From positions 1 to 21,977 of the forward strand of contig NZ_MXAN01000054.1 in the NCBI RefSeq assembly GCF_002027545.1: a DNA stretch of 21,977 nt. The letters run 5' to 3'. The notes under the pieces are model-generated. The model had not been told where the DNA came from, did no database searches, and saw nothing but the letters and a program-made list of their open reading frames with translations. Source of the stretch: Moraxella lacunata. Lineage in GTDB: Bacteria; Pseudomonadota; Gammaproteobacteria; Pseudomonadales; Moraxellaceae. The position numbers were made by a program, and so were the translations under genes. Shown in pieces: positions 8,671 to 16,700 of this stretch (position 1 is its first letter; the number at the start of each line of letters is the position of its first letter).

Positions 8671-9507
8671 ATGTATTTATTCGATACCCACACCCATTTT
8701 GACGTACCCGAATACGACAACAAGCGTGATGAATACAATCACATCGCCTTTGCTCATGGCGTGCGTCATGTGGTGCTTATCGGCTATTTGGCAAAGTATT
8801 TTGACAGAATGAGACAGGTCAAACACCATGCCGATAGCCATTATCCAATTAAGCACCATTTGGCGTGTGGCTTGCACCCGTTATATATCAAAGAGCATGG
8901 CGATGATGATTTAATTCTGTTGGATAATTATCTAAAAAAATATCCCAACATTGCCATTGGCGAGATAGGGCTTGATACTTATCCTGATGAATTAAAATCG
9001 GCGGATAGTTATGATAAACAATGCCGATTTTTTATAGAGCAAATAGGCTTATCCAAAACGCATGATTTGCCTATTTTATTGCACATTCGTAAATCGCACG
9101 CTGATACCCTAAAACTCTTAAAAGCACAAAAATATAACGCCCATAATCAAGGCGGTATTGCTCACAGTTTTAGCGGTGGCGAAAATGAAGCGTTGCATTT
9201 TTCCAAATTGGGTTTTAAAATTGGCATTACAGGGCAAATCACCAACCCCAATGCCAAAAAATTACGCCAAGCGGTAAAAACGGTATTTGATAAAATTGGC
9301 GTATCTGCTTTTGTGATTGAAACCGATTGCCCTGATATGAATCCTATCCCTGCTCAACTGGGCGGTAATTATTTTAATGAACCCAAAAATTTAATATATG
9401 TTTTAGATGAATTGGCGGTGTTATTTAATATGGATAAAGAAACCTTGGCATATCAACTTTGGCAAAACAGCAATGAGGCATTTAAAACTAATTTTGAATA
9501 TTATTAA
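8671..9507 (+). CDS. TatD-family metal-dependent hydrolase
   Basis: A 278-residue TatD/YjjV-type protein, a metal-dependent TIM-barrel enzyme; relatives are DNases or phosphoesterases. The metal-binding residues are in place: HxH in FDTHTHFD (His7, His9), Glu98 in IGEIGLD, His138 in LLHIRKSH, His165 in AHSFSGG and Asp219 in VIETDCPD. Length and order match the family, so the enzyme is probably active in the cytoplasm. AGGA stands 5 bases before the ATG. It lies between the unknown membrane protein gene (139 bp away) and tcdA (149 bp away, with a palindromic repeat between), so it is probably its own transcription unit. TatD-like proteins also occur in the Qat defence system, but no QueC-like gene is present here, so a housekeeping role is more likely. 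Confidence 0.88.
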   Translation: MYLFDTHTHFDVPEYDNKRDEYNHIAFAHGVRHVVLIGYLAKYFDRMRQVKHHADSHYPIKHHLACGLHPLYIKEHGDDDLILLDNYLKKYPNIAIGEIGLDTYPDELKSADSYDKQCRFFIEQIGLSKTHDLPILLHIRKSHADTLKLLKAQKYNAHNQGGIAHSFSGGENEALHFSKLGFKIGITGQITNPNAKKLRQAVKTVFDKIGVSAFVIETDCPDMNPIPAQLGGNYFNEPKNLIYVLDELAVLFNMDKETLAYQLWQNSNEAFKTNFEYY

Positions 9508-9521
9508 ATGATTTTTTAATG

Positions 9522-9605
9522 GGTTTTTCCGTTCGTGGTGAGCTTGTCGAACCATGACGAAAAACCGTTTCACCCTTCGACTTAGCTCAGGGCGAACGGT
9601 TTTTT
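9522..9605. repeat. Palindromic intergenic repeat, copy 2 of 3
   Basis: CCGTTCG (9529-9535) and CGAACGG (9593-9599) bound the same 71-bp unit length as copy 1. An inner hairpin forms from GGTTTTTC...TGGT with ACCA...AAAAACC. A run of seven T follows the right arm, so the unit could also end the tatD-like transcript. It begins only 14 bp after that stop codon. Confidence 0.78.
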
Positions 9606-9656
9606 TAATTCGCTTAATTTATTTAAAAATCAATAAAATTTAAAGAGTAAAATAAA

Positions 9657-10415
9657 ATGACCAACCGCAGATTTACAGGCACACGCACGCTATATCAAGA
9701 TGATTTTGATAAATTTACCAATGCTCACGTTGTTATCATCGGTATCGGTGGCGTGGGGTCGTGGGCGACAGAAGCCCTTGCCCGTACTGGCGCGGGCGAG
9801 CTGACGCTCATTGACATGGACGTGCTGGTGGAGAGCAACGTCAATCGCCAACTGCCCGCCCTAACCGACACCTTTGGCGAATCAAAAATTGGCGAGATGA
9901 CAAAACGAGCAATCGGCATTAACCCCAATATCAAAATCAATGCCATTGATGAATTTATCACGCCTGATAATATTGGCGAGTTATTACCAAATATTGAAAC
10001 CATAAAAGACTACAAAGTCAAAAAAAGACCGCTTGTTATATTAGACTGTGTGGATGACATAAATGCCAAATTAGCAATTGCCCTATATTGCCGATTCAAT
10101 AAAGTCAAGCTCATTATCTCAGGCGGAGCAGGGGGAAAAATTGACCCTTTGCAAATAAAAGTGAGCGATTTAAAAGACGTGTATCAAGACCCCTTACTTG
10201 CCAAATTACGCCAAAACCTAAGAGATAAAAATATCAATAAATCTTTAAAAGAGAAGTTTGGCATGAAATGTGTCTATTCGTCCGAACCCTTAAAACTTGC
10301 CAATGCCTGCGAGAGCGGACTTAACTGCGGTGGCTATGGCTCGGCAGTTACGGTAACGGCAAGCGTGGGCATGATAATGGCAAGTGAGTGCTTGAAGATG
10401 ATTGGTAATTTTTAA
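9657..10415 (+). CDS. tcdA: tRNA threonylcarbamoyladenosine dehydratase TcdA
   Basis: TcdA (CsdL/YgdL) is an E1-like ThiF-fold enzyme. It uses ATP to cyclise t6A at position 37 of ANN-decoding tRNAs to ct6A, working with the CsdA-CsdE sulfur relay in E. coli. The nucleotide-binding loop GIGGVGSWATEALARTG starts at about residue 29. The following strand ELTLIDMDVL and VNRQLPAL are typical, and VILDCVDDINAKLAIALYC corresponds to the conserved D-x-x-D region. The family block GGAGGKIDPLQIKVSDLKDV and the ending NCGGYGSAVTVTASVGMIMA are intact. At 252 residues it is slightly shorter than E. coli's 268. The gene is preceded by AAAGAG and a repeat copy, and followed after 60 bp by the AAA+ ATPase gene on the same strand. 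Confidence 0.9.
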   Translation: MTNRRFTGTRTLYQDDFDKFTNAHVVIIGIGGVGSWATEALARTGAGELTLIDMDVLVESNVNRQLPALTDTFGESKIGEMTKRAIGINPNIKINAIDEFITPDNIGELLPNIETIKDYKVKKRPLVILDCVDDINAKLAIALYCRFNKVKLIISGGAGGKIDPLQIKVSDLKDVYQDPLLAKLRQNLRDKNINKSLKEKFGMKCVYSSEPLKLANACESGLNCGGYGSAVTVTASVGMIMASECLKMIGNF

Positions 10416-10475
10416 CTTTATCTGTTATTATCTTAATTTGGCAATGAATACATTCACAAAAAACGAAGTTATCTT

Positions 10476-11624
10476 ATGAAAATTTTACAATCTAAGCATT
10501 ATCATCCAAAAAAGATTTTTAATGAAGTCTATATGGATAATCAATATCAAATCGTGGCACAGGATTTGGAGCGTTCTACGTCCACGCATGACAACCCTTA
10601 TTATCAACTTTTATCGTCCATTTTACCTAGTGTTGATTTTCATGATATGGTGATTAAAAAAGAAAGACTGGTAGATTTTGTTAAATGTACCGATTATCAT
10701 CCTGTGGCGTTTGACAAAAAGAACCATGTATTTTATGAAAATGAAATTTGCTATTTTTATGATAAATATGGCTTATTTATTGTCGCTAGCGAAAACCTAA
10801 GCAATGAATATGACAAAACCATTATTGAATCAGGATTTTTGCGAATAGACCATATTTTTTATGACCCAAGAAATGAGCATTCATTAATCAATATTCGCAC
10901 CTTTTTTAATGAGTATTTGCAAAAATACACATCAAAAGATAGTAAAGTATTGCTATTATTAAAAGAAGGGCGAGATTTGGTATTTAAGCATCAAGGCATT
11001 AAGCCTTATACGCTTGATTTGCAGACAATGTATAATGACGACTTTTTGCCTGTTCATGCTAAAATTAAAGATGAATTGACACAAGGAAAAAAAGGCGTGG
11101 TATTATTGCACGGCTTGGCAGGGACGGGCAAAACCAATTATATCAAATGGCTCACCGCCCAAATTCCCGATAAGGATTTTATCTTTGTGCCTAATAATAT
11201 GATTGGCGAGCTTGCCAAACCTGAATTTATGAGTATGCTCATTGAACAAAAAAATTCGGTATTAGTATTAGAAGACTGCGAAAATTATATTGCCGAGCGT
11301 GTGGGCGGTGGCAATCAAACGGATGTGGTGGGCATTATTCTAAATATCGCTGATGGGATATTGTCAGACGTATTAGAATGTCAGTTTATTTGTACCTTTA
11401 ATGCCGATTTAATGGATATTGACCATGCTTTATTAAGGCGTGGGCGACTCATTGTTGAATATCAATTTGGTAAATTGTCCATTAAAAAATGCAATGCCTA
11501 TCTAAAATCCATTGGCAAAGACATCACGGTGGACAAAGAGATGACCCTTGCCGAATTAACCCATATTGATGAAAAAGAATATAAAGCGGTTGATGATAAA
11601 AAAGTGGGATTTGGGTTTGTTTAA
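10476..11624 (+). CDS. AAA+ ATPase with unrecognised N-terminal half
   Basis: The C-terminal half of this 382-residue protein is a single AAA+ module. Walker A GLAGTGKT is at 213-220, Walker B SVLVLEDCE has the acidic pair E266-D267, the sensor-1 region is CTFNADL with Asn309, and RRGR at 321-324 is a likely arginine finger. It ends in KKVGFGFV, a short hydrophobic tail seen in several stand-alone bacterial AAA proteins. Residues 1-200 contain no motif I can name; they look globular, with many aromatic residues. There are no membrane helices. The ATG at 10476 has a weak ribosome site, and a second ATG at codon 20 is possible. A terminator follows directly. Without a clear partner gene its substrate cannot be told; remodelling of a protein complex is the usual role of such modules. 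Confidence 0.82.
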   Translation: MKILQSKHYHPKKIFNEVYMDNQYQIVAQDLERSTSTHDNPYYQLLSSILPSVDFHDMVIKKERLVDFVKCTDYHPVAFDKKNHVFYENEICYFYDKYGLFIVASENLSNEYDKTIIESGFLRIDHIFYDPRNEHSLINIRTFFNEYLQKYTSKDSKVLLLLKEGRDLVFKHQGIKPYTLDLQTMYNDDFLPVHAKIKDELTQGKKGVVLLHGLAGTGKTNYIKWLTAQIPDKDFIFVPNNMIGELAKPEFMSMLIEQKNSVLVLEDCENYIAERVGGGNQTDVVGIILNIADGILSDVLECQFICTFNADLMDIDHALLRRGRLIVEYQFGKLSIKKCNAYLKSIGKDITVDKEMTLAELTHIDEKEYKAVDDKKVGFGFV

Positions 11625-11653
11625 ATCTATTGGTGTTAAATTTTAGATAGATG

Positions 11654-11686
11654 AATAAGGGCAATTAAATTTGCCCTTATTTTTTA
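11654..11686 (+). terminator. Rho-independent terminator after the AAA+ gene
   Basis: AATAAGGGCAA (11654-11664) pairs perfectly with TTGCCCTTATT (11671-11681) around TTAAAT, and a T run follows. It lies between the plus-strand AAA+ gene and the minus-strand pseudogene that converges on it, so it may protect both. Confidence 0.88.
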
Positions 11687-11710
11687 TTTTTAAAAATATG
11701 TTAATTACCC

Positions 11711-12379
11711 TTAATAAATACCAGCATATCCATAACGCTGATTATTCACTTTGGTGGTAAAAGTCATGCCATAGCGTAAATGGGTGTTATCATGCCATTT
11801 ATAAACAAAGCTGTATGGTTTATAAAATTGATGTGTGCCATACATGAGCGTTAAATGCAGTCGCTCTAAATCGCTAATGTCTTCGGTGATAAGGCGGTCA
11901 TTATCAAGATAAATAAAATGGCATTGCGACTTTGCTTGTGGCGTGGTAAAAATTTGCTCACTAAAATGATAGTGGCAATATACCGCTTTATCCTGTCTGA
12001 TATTAGGCGGAGCATAGCTGATATAATCCACGTCATTAGGAATGTGGGGTGCTAATTTGGGATTGACGTGCTTGGCGTGGTAGTTAAGATTGGAGATATG
12101 GCAATTATCCGCCCCCGAGTGCGTATTTTGGATTTGATTAAATTCATCTTGGATTGTTTAAATGGTTTGTTTGTCGCCAATCACATGAAGGGCAGGCATA
12201 TCAAAATCATGATTGGTCATATAATCCGCCCCATGTTTTAGGGTAATCTTACTTAACTCTTTATGCGTACACATGTCATAGCTGATATGTGTAAATTGGC
12301 TTTGGTTATTGGATAATAGAATCATGGCGGTAATCGCCACGCATGATAAGATGATAAGTAAGGGGGCGATAAGTTTCAT
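11711..12379 (-). pseudogene. Hypothetical exported or membrane-anchored protein, split by an in-frame TAA
   Basis: One reading frame of 222 codons runs from the ATG at 12379 to the stop at 11711, interrupted only by a TAA at 12158-12160. Before it lie 73 codons beginning MKLIAPLLIILSCVAITAM, a hydrophobic N-terminal helix (signal peptide or anchor). After it the same frame stays open through 42 codons (TIQDEFNQIQNTHSGAD...) into a 106-codon part ending RYGYAGIY, which could also be read from a GTG at 12031. A single C-to-T change of CAA to TAA would explain the break. I do not recognise the protein. The second part is Tyr/His-rich and contains YKWHDNTHLRYGMTFTTKV. The GTG-started fragment lacks a signal and is unlikely to be functional alone. 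A sequencing error remains possible. Confidence 0.7.
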
Positions 12380-12545
12380 AATTGGTAATTTTTTAATTTA
12401 TCCTAAATTAGCCAAACAATTCTGTCAAGGGTGGGCGCGCCTGTTTAAACGGATATTTTCATTACAAAAATTGAGTTAAAGTGTTAAGTTTTGACCTTAC
12501 TTTATAAAAATGTTATCAATGGTGGGCACGCTCTAATCATGAACA

Positions 12546-12724
12546 GGCTCTTAAAGTCATAAATCGCCATGCTCTCATACCTTACCATGCCTTAATAAAT
12601 AAGATGGTAGGCGGGGCGGTCTAAGGTATGAAAAATAACCACCGTTCGGCTCATGACTTCCTAGCCTTTTAAAACTGATACATGATTCAAATTTGAATCA
12701 TCTAATTAGATTGCCCCAATCTAA
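12546..12724. repeat. Cluster of nested palindromes in gene-free DNA
   Basis: The region between the two minus-strand remnants (12380-12750) has no clear gene but is dense in inverted repeats. GGCT...AAGTCAT (12546-12560) pairs with ATGACTT...AGCC (12653-12666). Inside that, CATACCTTA (12576-12584) pairs perfectly with TAAGGTATG (12622-12630). Downstream lies a perfect 20-bp palindrome centred on TTCAAATTTGAA (12682-12701), followed by the hairpin TTAGATTG-CCC-CAATCTAA (12706-12724). The last two could be an operator and a weak hairpin; the first pair could be a mobile element or a structured RNA. Confidence 0.55.
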
Positions 12725-12750
12725 GTCCATCTAAACCTTAAAATACATTC

Positions 12751-12939
12751 TCAAACTGTCATCAAATGCCGTGTTTCATCATCAGTTAGGCGGATTTCAT
12801 CGCCATTTAAGCCGTGTTGGTCTAATACCTGCCAAGTATCATCATAATCTTTGGCGAGCATTTCCTGCACCGTTAAACCCTGCTCGTGGGCTTTGGCAAT
12901 AATGGCTTGTTTGATGTGTGGTAGCAAGTCAATAATCAT
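12751..12939 (-). CDS. Small antitoxin-like protein
   Basis: A 62-residue protein beginning MIIDLLPHIKQAIIAKAHEQ, then GLTVQEML. This strand-helix-helix pattern is like small ribbon-helix-helix or antitoxin-type proteins with an N-terminal DNA-binding part; the C-terminal half is acidic (GDEIRLTDDETRHLMTV). Its ATG overlaps the TGA of the upstream gene remnant as ATGA, so the two formed one operon with translational coupling. That upstream gene is frameshifted, so expression of this one may now depend on re-initiation. No toxin gene follows, only palindrome-rich DNA. The family assignment is an inference from pattern, not a recognised match. Confidence 0.55.
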   Translation of the reverse strand: MIIDLLPHIKQAIIAKAHEQGLTVQEMLAKDYDDTWQVLDQHGLNGDEIRLTDDETRHLMTV

Positions 12940-13087
12940 GGGTTTTTCTCTTGGTGTTGTTGTATTTCAAGGGCTTTTTGATAAGCACTATCTAAAATAA
13001 ATTGGCTCATGTTCACGCCCAACCGCTTGCTTGCTTCATCATGGCGTGGAGCGTGGTTCTAAGATGAATGCGTTCGGTAGCTGTCAT
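12936..13087 (-). pseudogene. Ribbon-helix-helix (DUF1778/TacA-like) antitoxin, frameshifted
   Basis: The ATG at 13087 has a clear AAGGA site upstream and reads MTATERIHLRTT, the usual start of such ribbon-helix-helix antitoxins. About five codons later the frame runs into unrelated sequence and a TGA. The shifted frame continues sensibly as RHDEASKRLGVNMSQFILD then SAYQKALEIQQ to TGA at 12936, including the SQFIL...A helix typical of the family. The total of 152 bp is not a multiple of three, consistent with loss of one base near 13045-13055. The intact product would have had about 51 residues. A sequencing error would look the same. Confidence 0.65.
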
Positions 13088-13116
13088 GGGGTTGTCCTTG
13101 TGTTTGTTGTGCGTAC

Positions 13117-13145
13117 ATTATAAATTTAATCACACAACCAATCAA
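13117..13145 (-). promoter_or_regulatory. Sigma-70 promoter of the broken antitoxin operon
   Basis: On the minus strand, TTGATT (13140-13145) and TATAAT (13117-13122) are 17 bp apart, a near-consensus pair. The leader would be about 25 bases before the ATG at 13087. The promoter looks intact although the first gene is broken. Confidence 0.65.
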
Positions 13146-13160
13146 GGCATTTTCCCAATC

Positions 13161-13190
13161 TGGGGGAAAATGGGGAAAACGTGGGGAAAA
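13161..13190 (+). repeat. Three tandem GGGGAAAA units
   Basis: Three direct repeats of about 10-11 bp, TGGGGGAAAA, TGGGGAAAA and TGGGGAAAA, follow each other with CG between the last two. TTTTCCCA lies just before in inverted orientation. They stand just upstream of the -35 of the broken antitoxin operon (minus strand), where they could be regulator-binding sites. No function can be assigned. Confidence 0.5.
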
Positions 13191-13209
13191 TGACGTAAAG
13201 CCTTTATTT

Positions 13210-13353
13210 ATGGGGCTTGTAGGGGTTTTTAGTTTACTTTCCTACTTTCGCCATTTGCTAGGTTTTATTTTATTTTTGGCGGTGTATTTGTACAACCATA
13301 TGATTTTATTAGGCTTATTTGGTGTGCATTTTTTGTTAGGCGGTAGGCATTGA
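13210..13353 (+). CDS. Possible 47-residue hydrophobic peptide
   Basis: An open frame from ATG 13210 to TGA 13351-13353 reads MGLVGVFSLLSYFRHLLGFI, then LFLAVYLYNHMILLGL, ending LLGGRH. Two hydrophobic stretches with a few basic residues would form one or two membrane helices. Size and character resemble small membrane peptides such as type I toxins, but no ribosome site is visible before the ATG and the region is otherwise gene-free. AT-rich DNA with many TTT and TTA codons can give such frames by chance, so confidence is low. Confidence 0.25.
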   Translation: MGLVGVFSLLSYFRHLLGFILFLAVYLYNHMILLGLFGVHFLLGGRH

Positions 13354-13474
13354 ATGGCGGTATCTGCAAGGATTTTTTGGTATATTGTGATGGCGAACTT
13401 AAATACCAACAAAATTCATGGATAGCAATAGATTATGGTGGACAACCAAAGACAAGGAAAAGAGATATAAGTTA

Positions 13475-13512
13475 GAAAAATCAAGGGCTATCGCACAATG
13501 TGAGATAGCCCT
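13475..13512 (-). terminator. Rho-independent terminator after tRNA-Pro
   Basis: AGGGCTATC (13484-13492) pairs with GATAGCCCT (13504-13512), with an inner CAC/GTG pair around AAT. On the minus strand it is followed by TTGATTTTTC. It begins 12 bp past the tRNA 3' end. Confidence 0.82.
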
Positions 13513-13523
13513 AGACTGCTGTA

Positions 13524-13600
13524 TGGTCGGAGTGGCGGGATTCGAACTCGCGACCCCTTGCACCCCATGCAAGTGCGCTACCAAGCTGCGCTACACCCCG
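13524..13600 (-). tRNA. tRNA-Pro (anticodon GGG)
   Basis: A 77-base minus-strand gene with a complete cloverleaf. The acceptor stem is CGGGGTG with CACTCCG, the D arm includes AGCTTGGTAGC, and the anticodon stem CTTGC/GCAAG encloses the loop ATGGGGT, giving anticodon GGG (reads CCC and CCU). The T arm has GTTCGAATCC, and CCA is encoded at the 3' end (13524-13526). The loop matches the E. coli tRNA-Pro(GGG) loop. A promoter and terminator flank it, so it is transcribed alone. Confidence 0.96.
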
Positions 13601-13611
13601 AATAGGCGATT

Positions 13612-13639
13612 ATTATAGCAGGTTTTTGGCAGATTGCAA
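13612..13639 (-). promoter_or_regulatory. Promoter of tRNA-Pro
   Basis: On the minus strand, TTGCAA (13634-13639) and TGCTATAAT (the -10 hexamer at 13612-13617 with a TG extension) are separated by 16 bp, and the mature tRNA begins 12 bp past the -10. This is a strong extended promoter, as expected for a stable RNA gene. Confidence 0.75.
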
Positions 13640-13667
13640 GCGATTTTTAAATCATGTTTTGATCGTA

Positions 13668-13701
13668 AAGCAAAACCGCCCAATGAGATTTGAGCGGTTT
13701 T
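13668..13701 (-). terminator. Rho-independent terminator after rne
   Basis: AAAACCGC (13672-13679) pairs with GCGGTTTT (13694-13701). On the minus strand the stem ends in TTTT and continues GCTTT. It lies 14 bp past the rne stop and before the tRNA-Pro promoter. Confidence 0.75.
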
Positions 13702-13714
13702 GTATGACGGTTCA

Positions 13715-16700
13715 TCACGCCTGATTGTCATCAGATGATGGGTTATCAAGTGGAGCGTTGTCATCGGCTTTGGGTTTGCGTTTGACGACTTCTGCCTTCT
13801 GGGCTGCCTTAGATGTTCTTTTGGCGGGGGTTTTGGCAGGTTTTGGGGTTTTTGCTTTGGCGGGCTTGGGCTTTTTGGGCGTTACCAAATTTAAAATCCC
13901 TGTTGGTTGTAACAGCTGACCTGAGACGCTCTCAATCATGTCCTTATAGCTGGTAGGACTGGTTTTGGTGGTCTCATCACTTGCCTTATCACTTGCTTTG
14001 GGGGCTTTGGAGTCTGACGTTTGACCATCGTCTTTGGGTTCATCAGCTGGGCTGATGATGTCATCCAAGGCTTGCACCAAAGATTCTAAGGCGGATTCTG
14101 CGGATTCTAACACTTTATCCATGGTATCGCTGGCAGACTCTAACAAGCTCGGCTCGGTAGTGTCATTTGTGCTAGGCTCTGTCTTAGGGGGTAAAGGCTC
14201 AGCCATGTCGCCTGCTGGCAGGTCAGGGCTGTCCACAGGCTCAGGCTTGTGAGCTTCTGTGGCAGGGGCTGCCGTCTCATCTGCTACTACATTCGGGACA
14301 GATTTGCCTACCGTCTCATCAAGGATAGGACTTGTGCCTAAGTCAGGGTGCTGACCACGGGGGTCGTTGCTGGCACGCTGAGCGATGGGACGTGGTATGG
14401 CTTCGGTTTTGCCTTGTCCGATGTGCCATGCACGCTGTGCGGTGGTATGCTCGGCAAAGTCTGCCAAATACTCGTCTGAGAGTGGGGCATAGCCATAGTT
14501 GGCGAACTGCTCGGCAAACGCCTGTTCGAACGCCTGCTCGCCGTCTGTCGCAGAGTGGGTCTCTGTGGGTTTGTCAGCGTGAATGGTATCTACCGCACGC
14601 AAAAAGTGTGCCACAAAGTCGTCACGCCATGCTTGGGGCAGGGTGTCGCCTAACACGCTTTGGATAAACTCGCCTGCCGTGCCTGTGATGGTCGGGCGAG
14701 TTGTAGTGGGGGCTGGCTGTGCTTTGGTCAGACCGAGCTTCTCACGCAGGGCGACTGCCACGACTCGGGGGTCGTTGATTGCCTTGTTCATCTCTTGGGC
14801 GAGCGTGGTTAGGCGTTCTGCACTCACGACATTGGCAGTGGGTGCGTCCGTGCGCTGTATCATGTCATTAGCATGGGTGCTCACTTCATCTACTTGGGTG
14901 GATGTGACTTGCCCTGTTTGATTTGCTCCTATATCATCGGCAGGTGCAGTAACAGGGGCGGTAACATCACCATCCACACCGATGGTCTCTGCCACCACTT
15001 CTGCTTGCACTTCTGTTGGCACCGCCAAGTCTGCCACGTCGCTGTCTTTGCTGGGTTCATCGGCAGGTTCGGTTTTTTCGGCTCTTTCGACCTTGGTGCG
15101 TTTTGGTTTGGGTTTGCTGTTGTCTAGCGAGACATGCACCACATCGCCTGTCATCTCAGGCTCGGTGATGGGGCTGATGTGTAGCACCACTTCATCAGGA
15201 TTGGCAGATTTATGTGTGGTGCGGTCAGCTTTGGTAGGTTTATCAGTGCCTTTATCTGCTCTTGGCTCATGTTTTGATTCTGGCTTTGATTCATGGGCTT
15301 GGGGCTTGGCTGTTGATTTGTCCGCCCCTTTGTCCGTTTTGTCGTGAGAGATTTTGCCTGACTGATGACTGTTGGCATTCACCATGTCCGCTTTGTCGGC
15401 AGGTTTTAGTGTCTCGCCACGCACCGTCTCGCCACGAGGTTCACGCTGAGAGTGTGGCTCACGCTTGGGGTAGTAGTCCTGCTCTTTTTTACGGCGTTCG
15501 GCTCTGTTTTTGTCCTTGTCGCCTTGGGTATCACGGACACCTTCACGCTTTTCTGCCTTGTCGTTTTTGTCATCATTGGCAGGTTTGGATTTTTTCTTGT
15601 ATTTGTCATCACGCTCGGTGCGGGTGTTACGCTCGGCTCTTTCTGGCTTTTGTGGGGCTTCTTTGGACGTGGTTTCGCTGGGTTTTGGTAGGTTGATTTG
15701 TCCAAATGCACCCAAGCTACTCGCCCCACCATTGACGATGGACTCGATGGCAGCGGCAGCGTCTGCGTTATTTAGGGCATGAGTAAGGCGTGCCTGTGGC
15801 TTAGGAGCGAATAGGTTGGACAGCCATGCCACAGCTTTGACTTCTTGGGACTGTTTGGGGGTCTCTTGGGGGGCTTTATCTCGTTTATTATCGCCTTTTT
15901 GGTCTTTGGCTTTGGCGGTGGCATTATCTGCCTTTTGCCAACGGTTTGCCACCGTGGTCGGCTCATCGGTTTTGGTTTGCCAATTCACTTCATAACCACG
16001 GTCAATGTTTTCACGTTCTTCAACATCAACAATCCGCTCATAGCTTGCTGGGGCAAAGCCGTCTGGGTTGAAGTGTAGGCTAAAATTGGGCGACTCTAAG
16101 TGGGCGTGCGGTAAAACGGTAATGCGTGTGCCTGAGTCTTGTTCTAGATAGACAAGGCTTTCACGTTTTTCGTTCAGCAAAAAGGCAGCAATCTCGGTCG
16201 GCACTTCGGCTTGAATCTCGCCCATACGCTCTTTTAGGGCAATCTGCTCGATTTGTCGCATGATAGACAGAGCCAAAGAACGCAAATCCCGTATCATGCC
16301 ATTGCCATGACAACGTGGACACAGATAGCCTGTGGCTTCTTCTAGGGACGGACGCAGACGCTGACGGCTCATCTCCATAAGACCAAATTTGCTAATCTCG
16401 GCAAACTGCACTCTGGCACGGTCGTAGCGGGTGGCATCAATTAAGCGTTTTTCCACGTCTTTTTGGTGCTGTGGGTCGTTCATGTCAATAAAGTCAATGA
16501 CAATCAGACCGCCCATGTCTCTTAGGCGTAGCTGACGGGCAATCTCATCGGCGGCTTCTAGGTTGGTGTGGTAAGCGGTCTCGGAGACGTCCGAGCCTTT
16601 GGTGGACTTGGCGGAGTTGATGTCGATTGCCACCATGGCTTCGGTTTGGTCGATGACGATAGAGCCACCAGACGGCAGACGCACTTCACGCTGATAGGCG

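Noticed and set aside
7389..11624. A possible defence island: membrane protein, TatD-like hydrolase, E1-like enzyme, AAA+ ATPase
   Set aside because: TatD and TcdA look like the ordinary housekeeping forms, no QueC-like or other Qat component is present, the genes are separated by a repeat and gaps, and the base composition differs between them. They are more likely independent genes.
13399..13618. Open frames on both strands across the tRNA-Pro region
   Set aside because: They run through the tRNA gene and its terminator and have no protein-like features.
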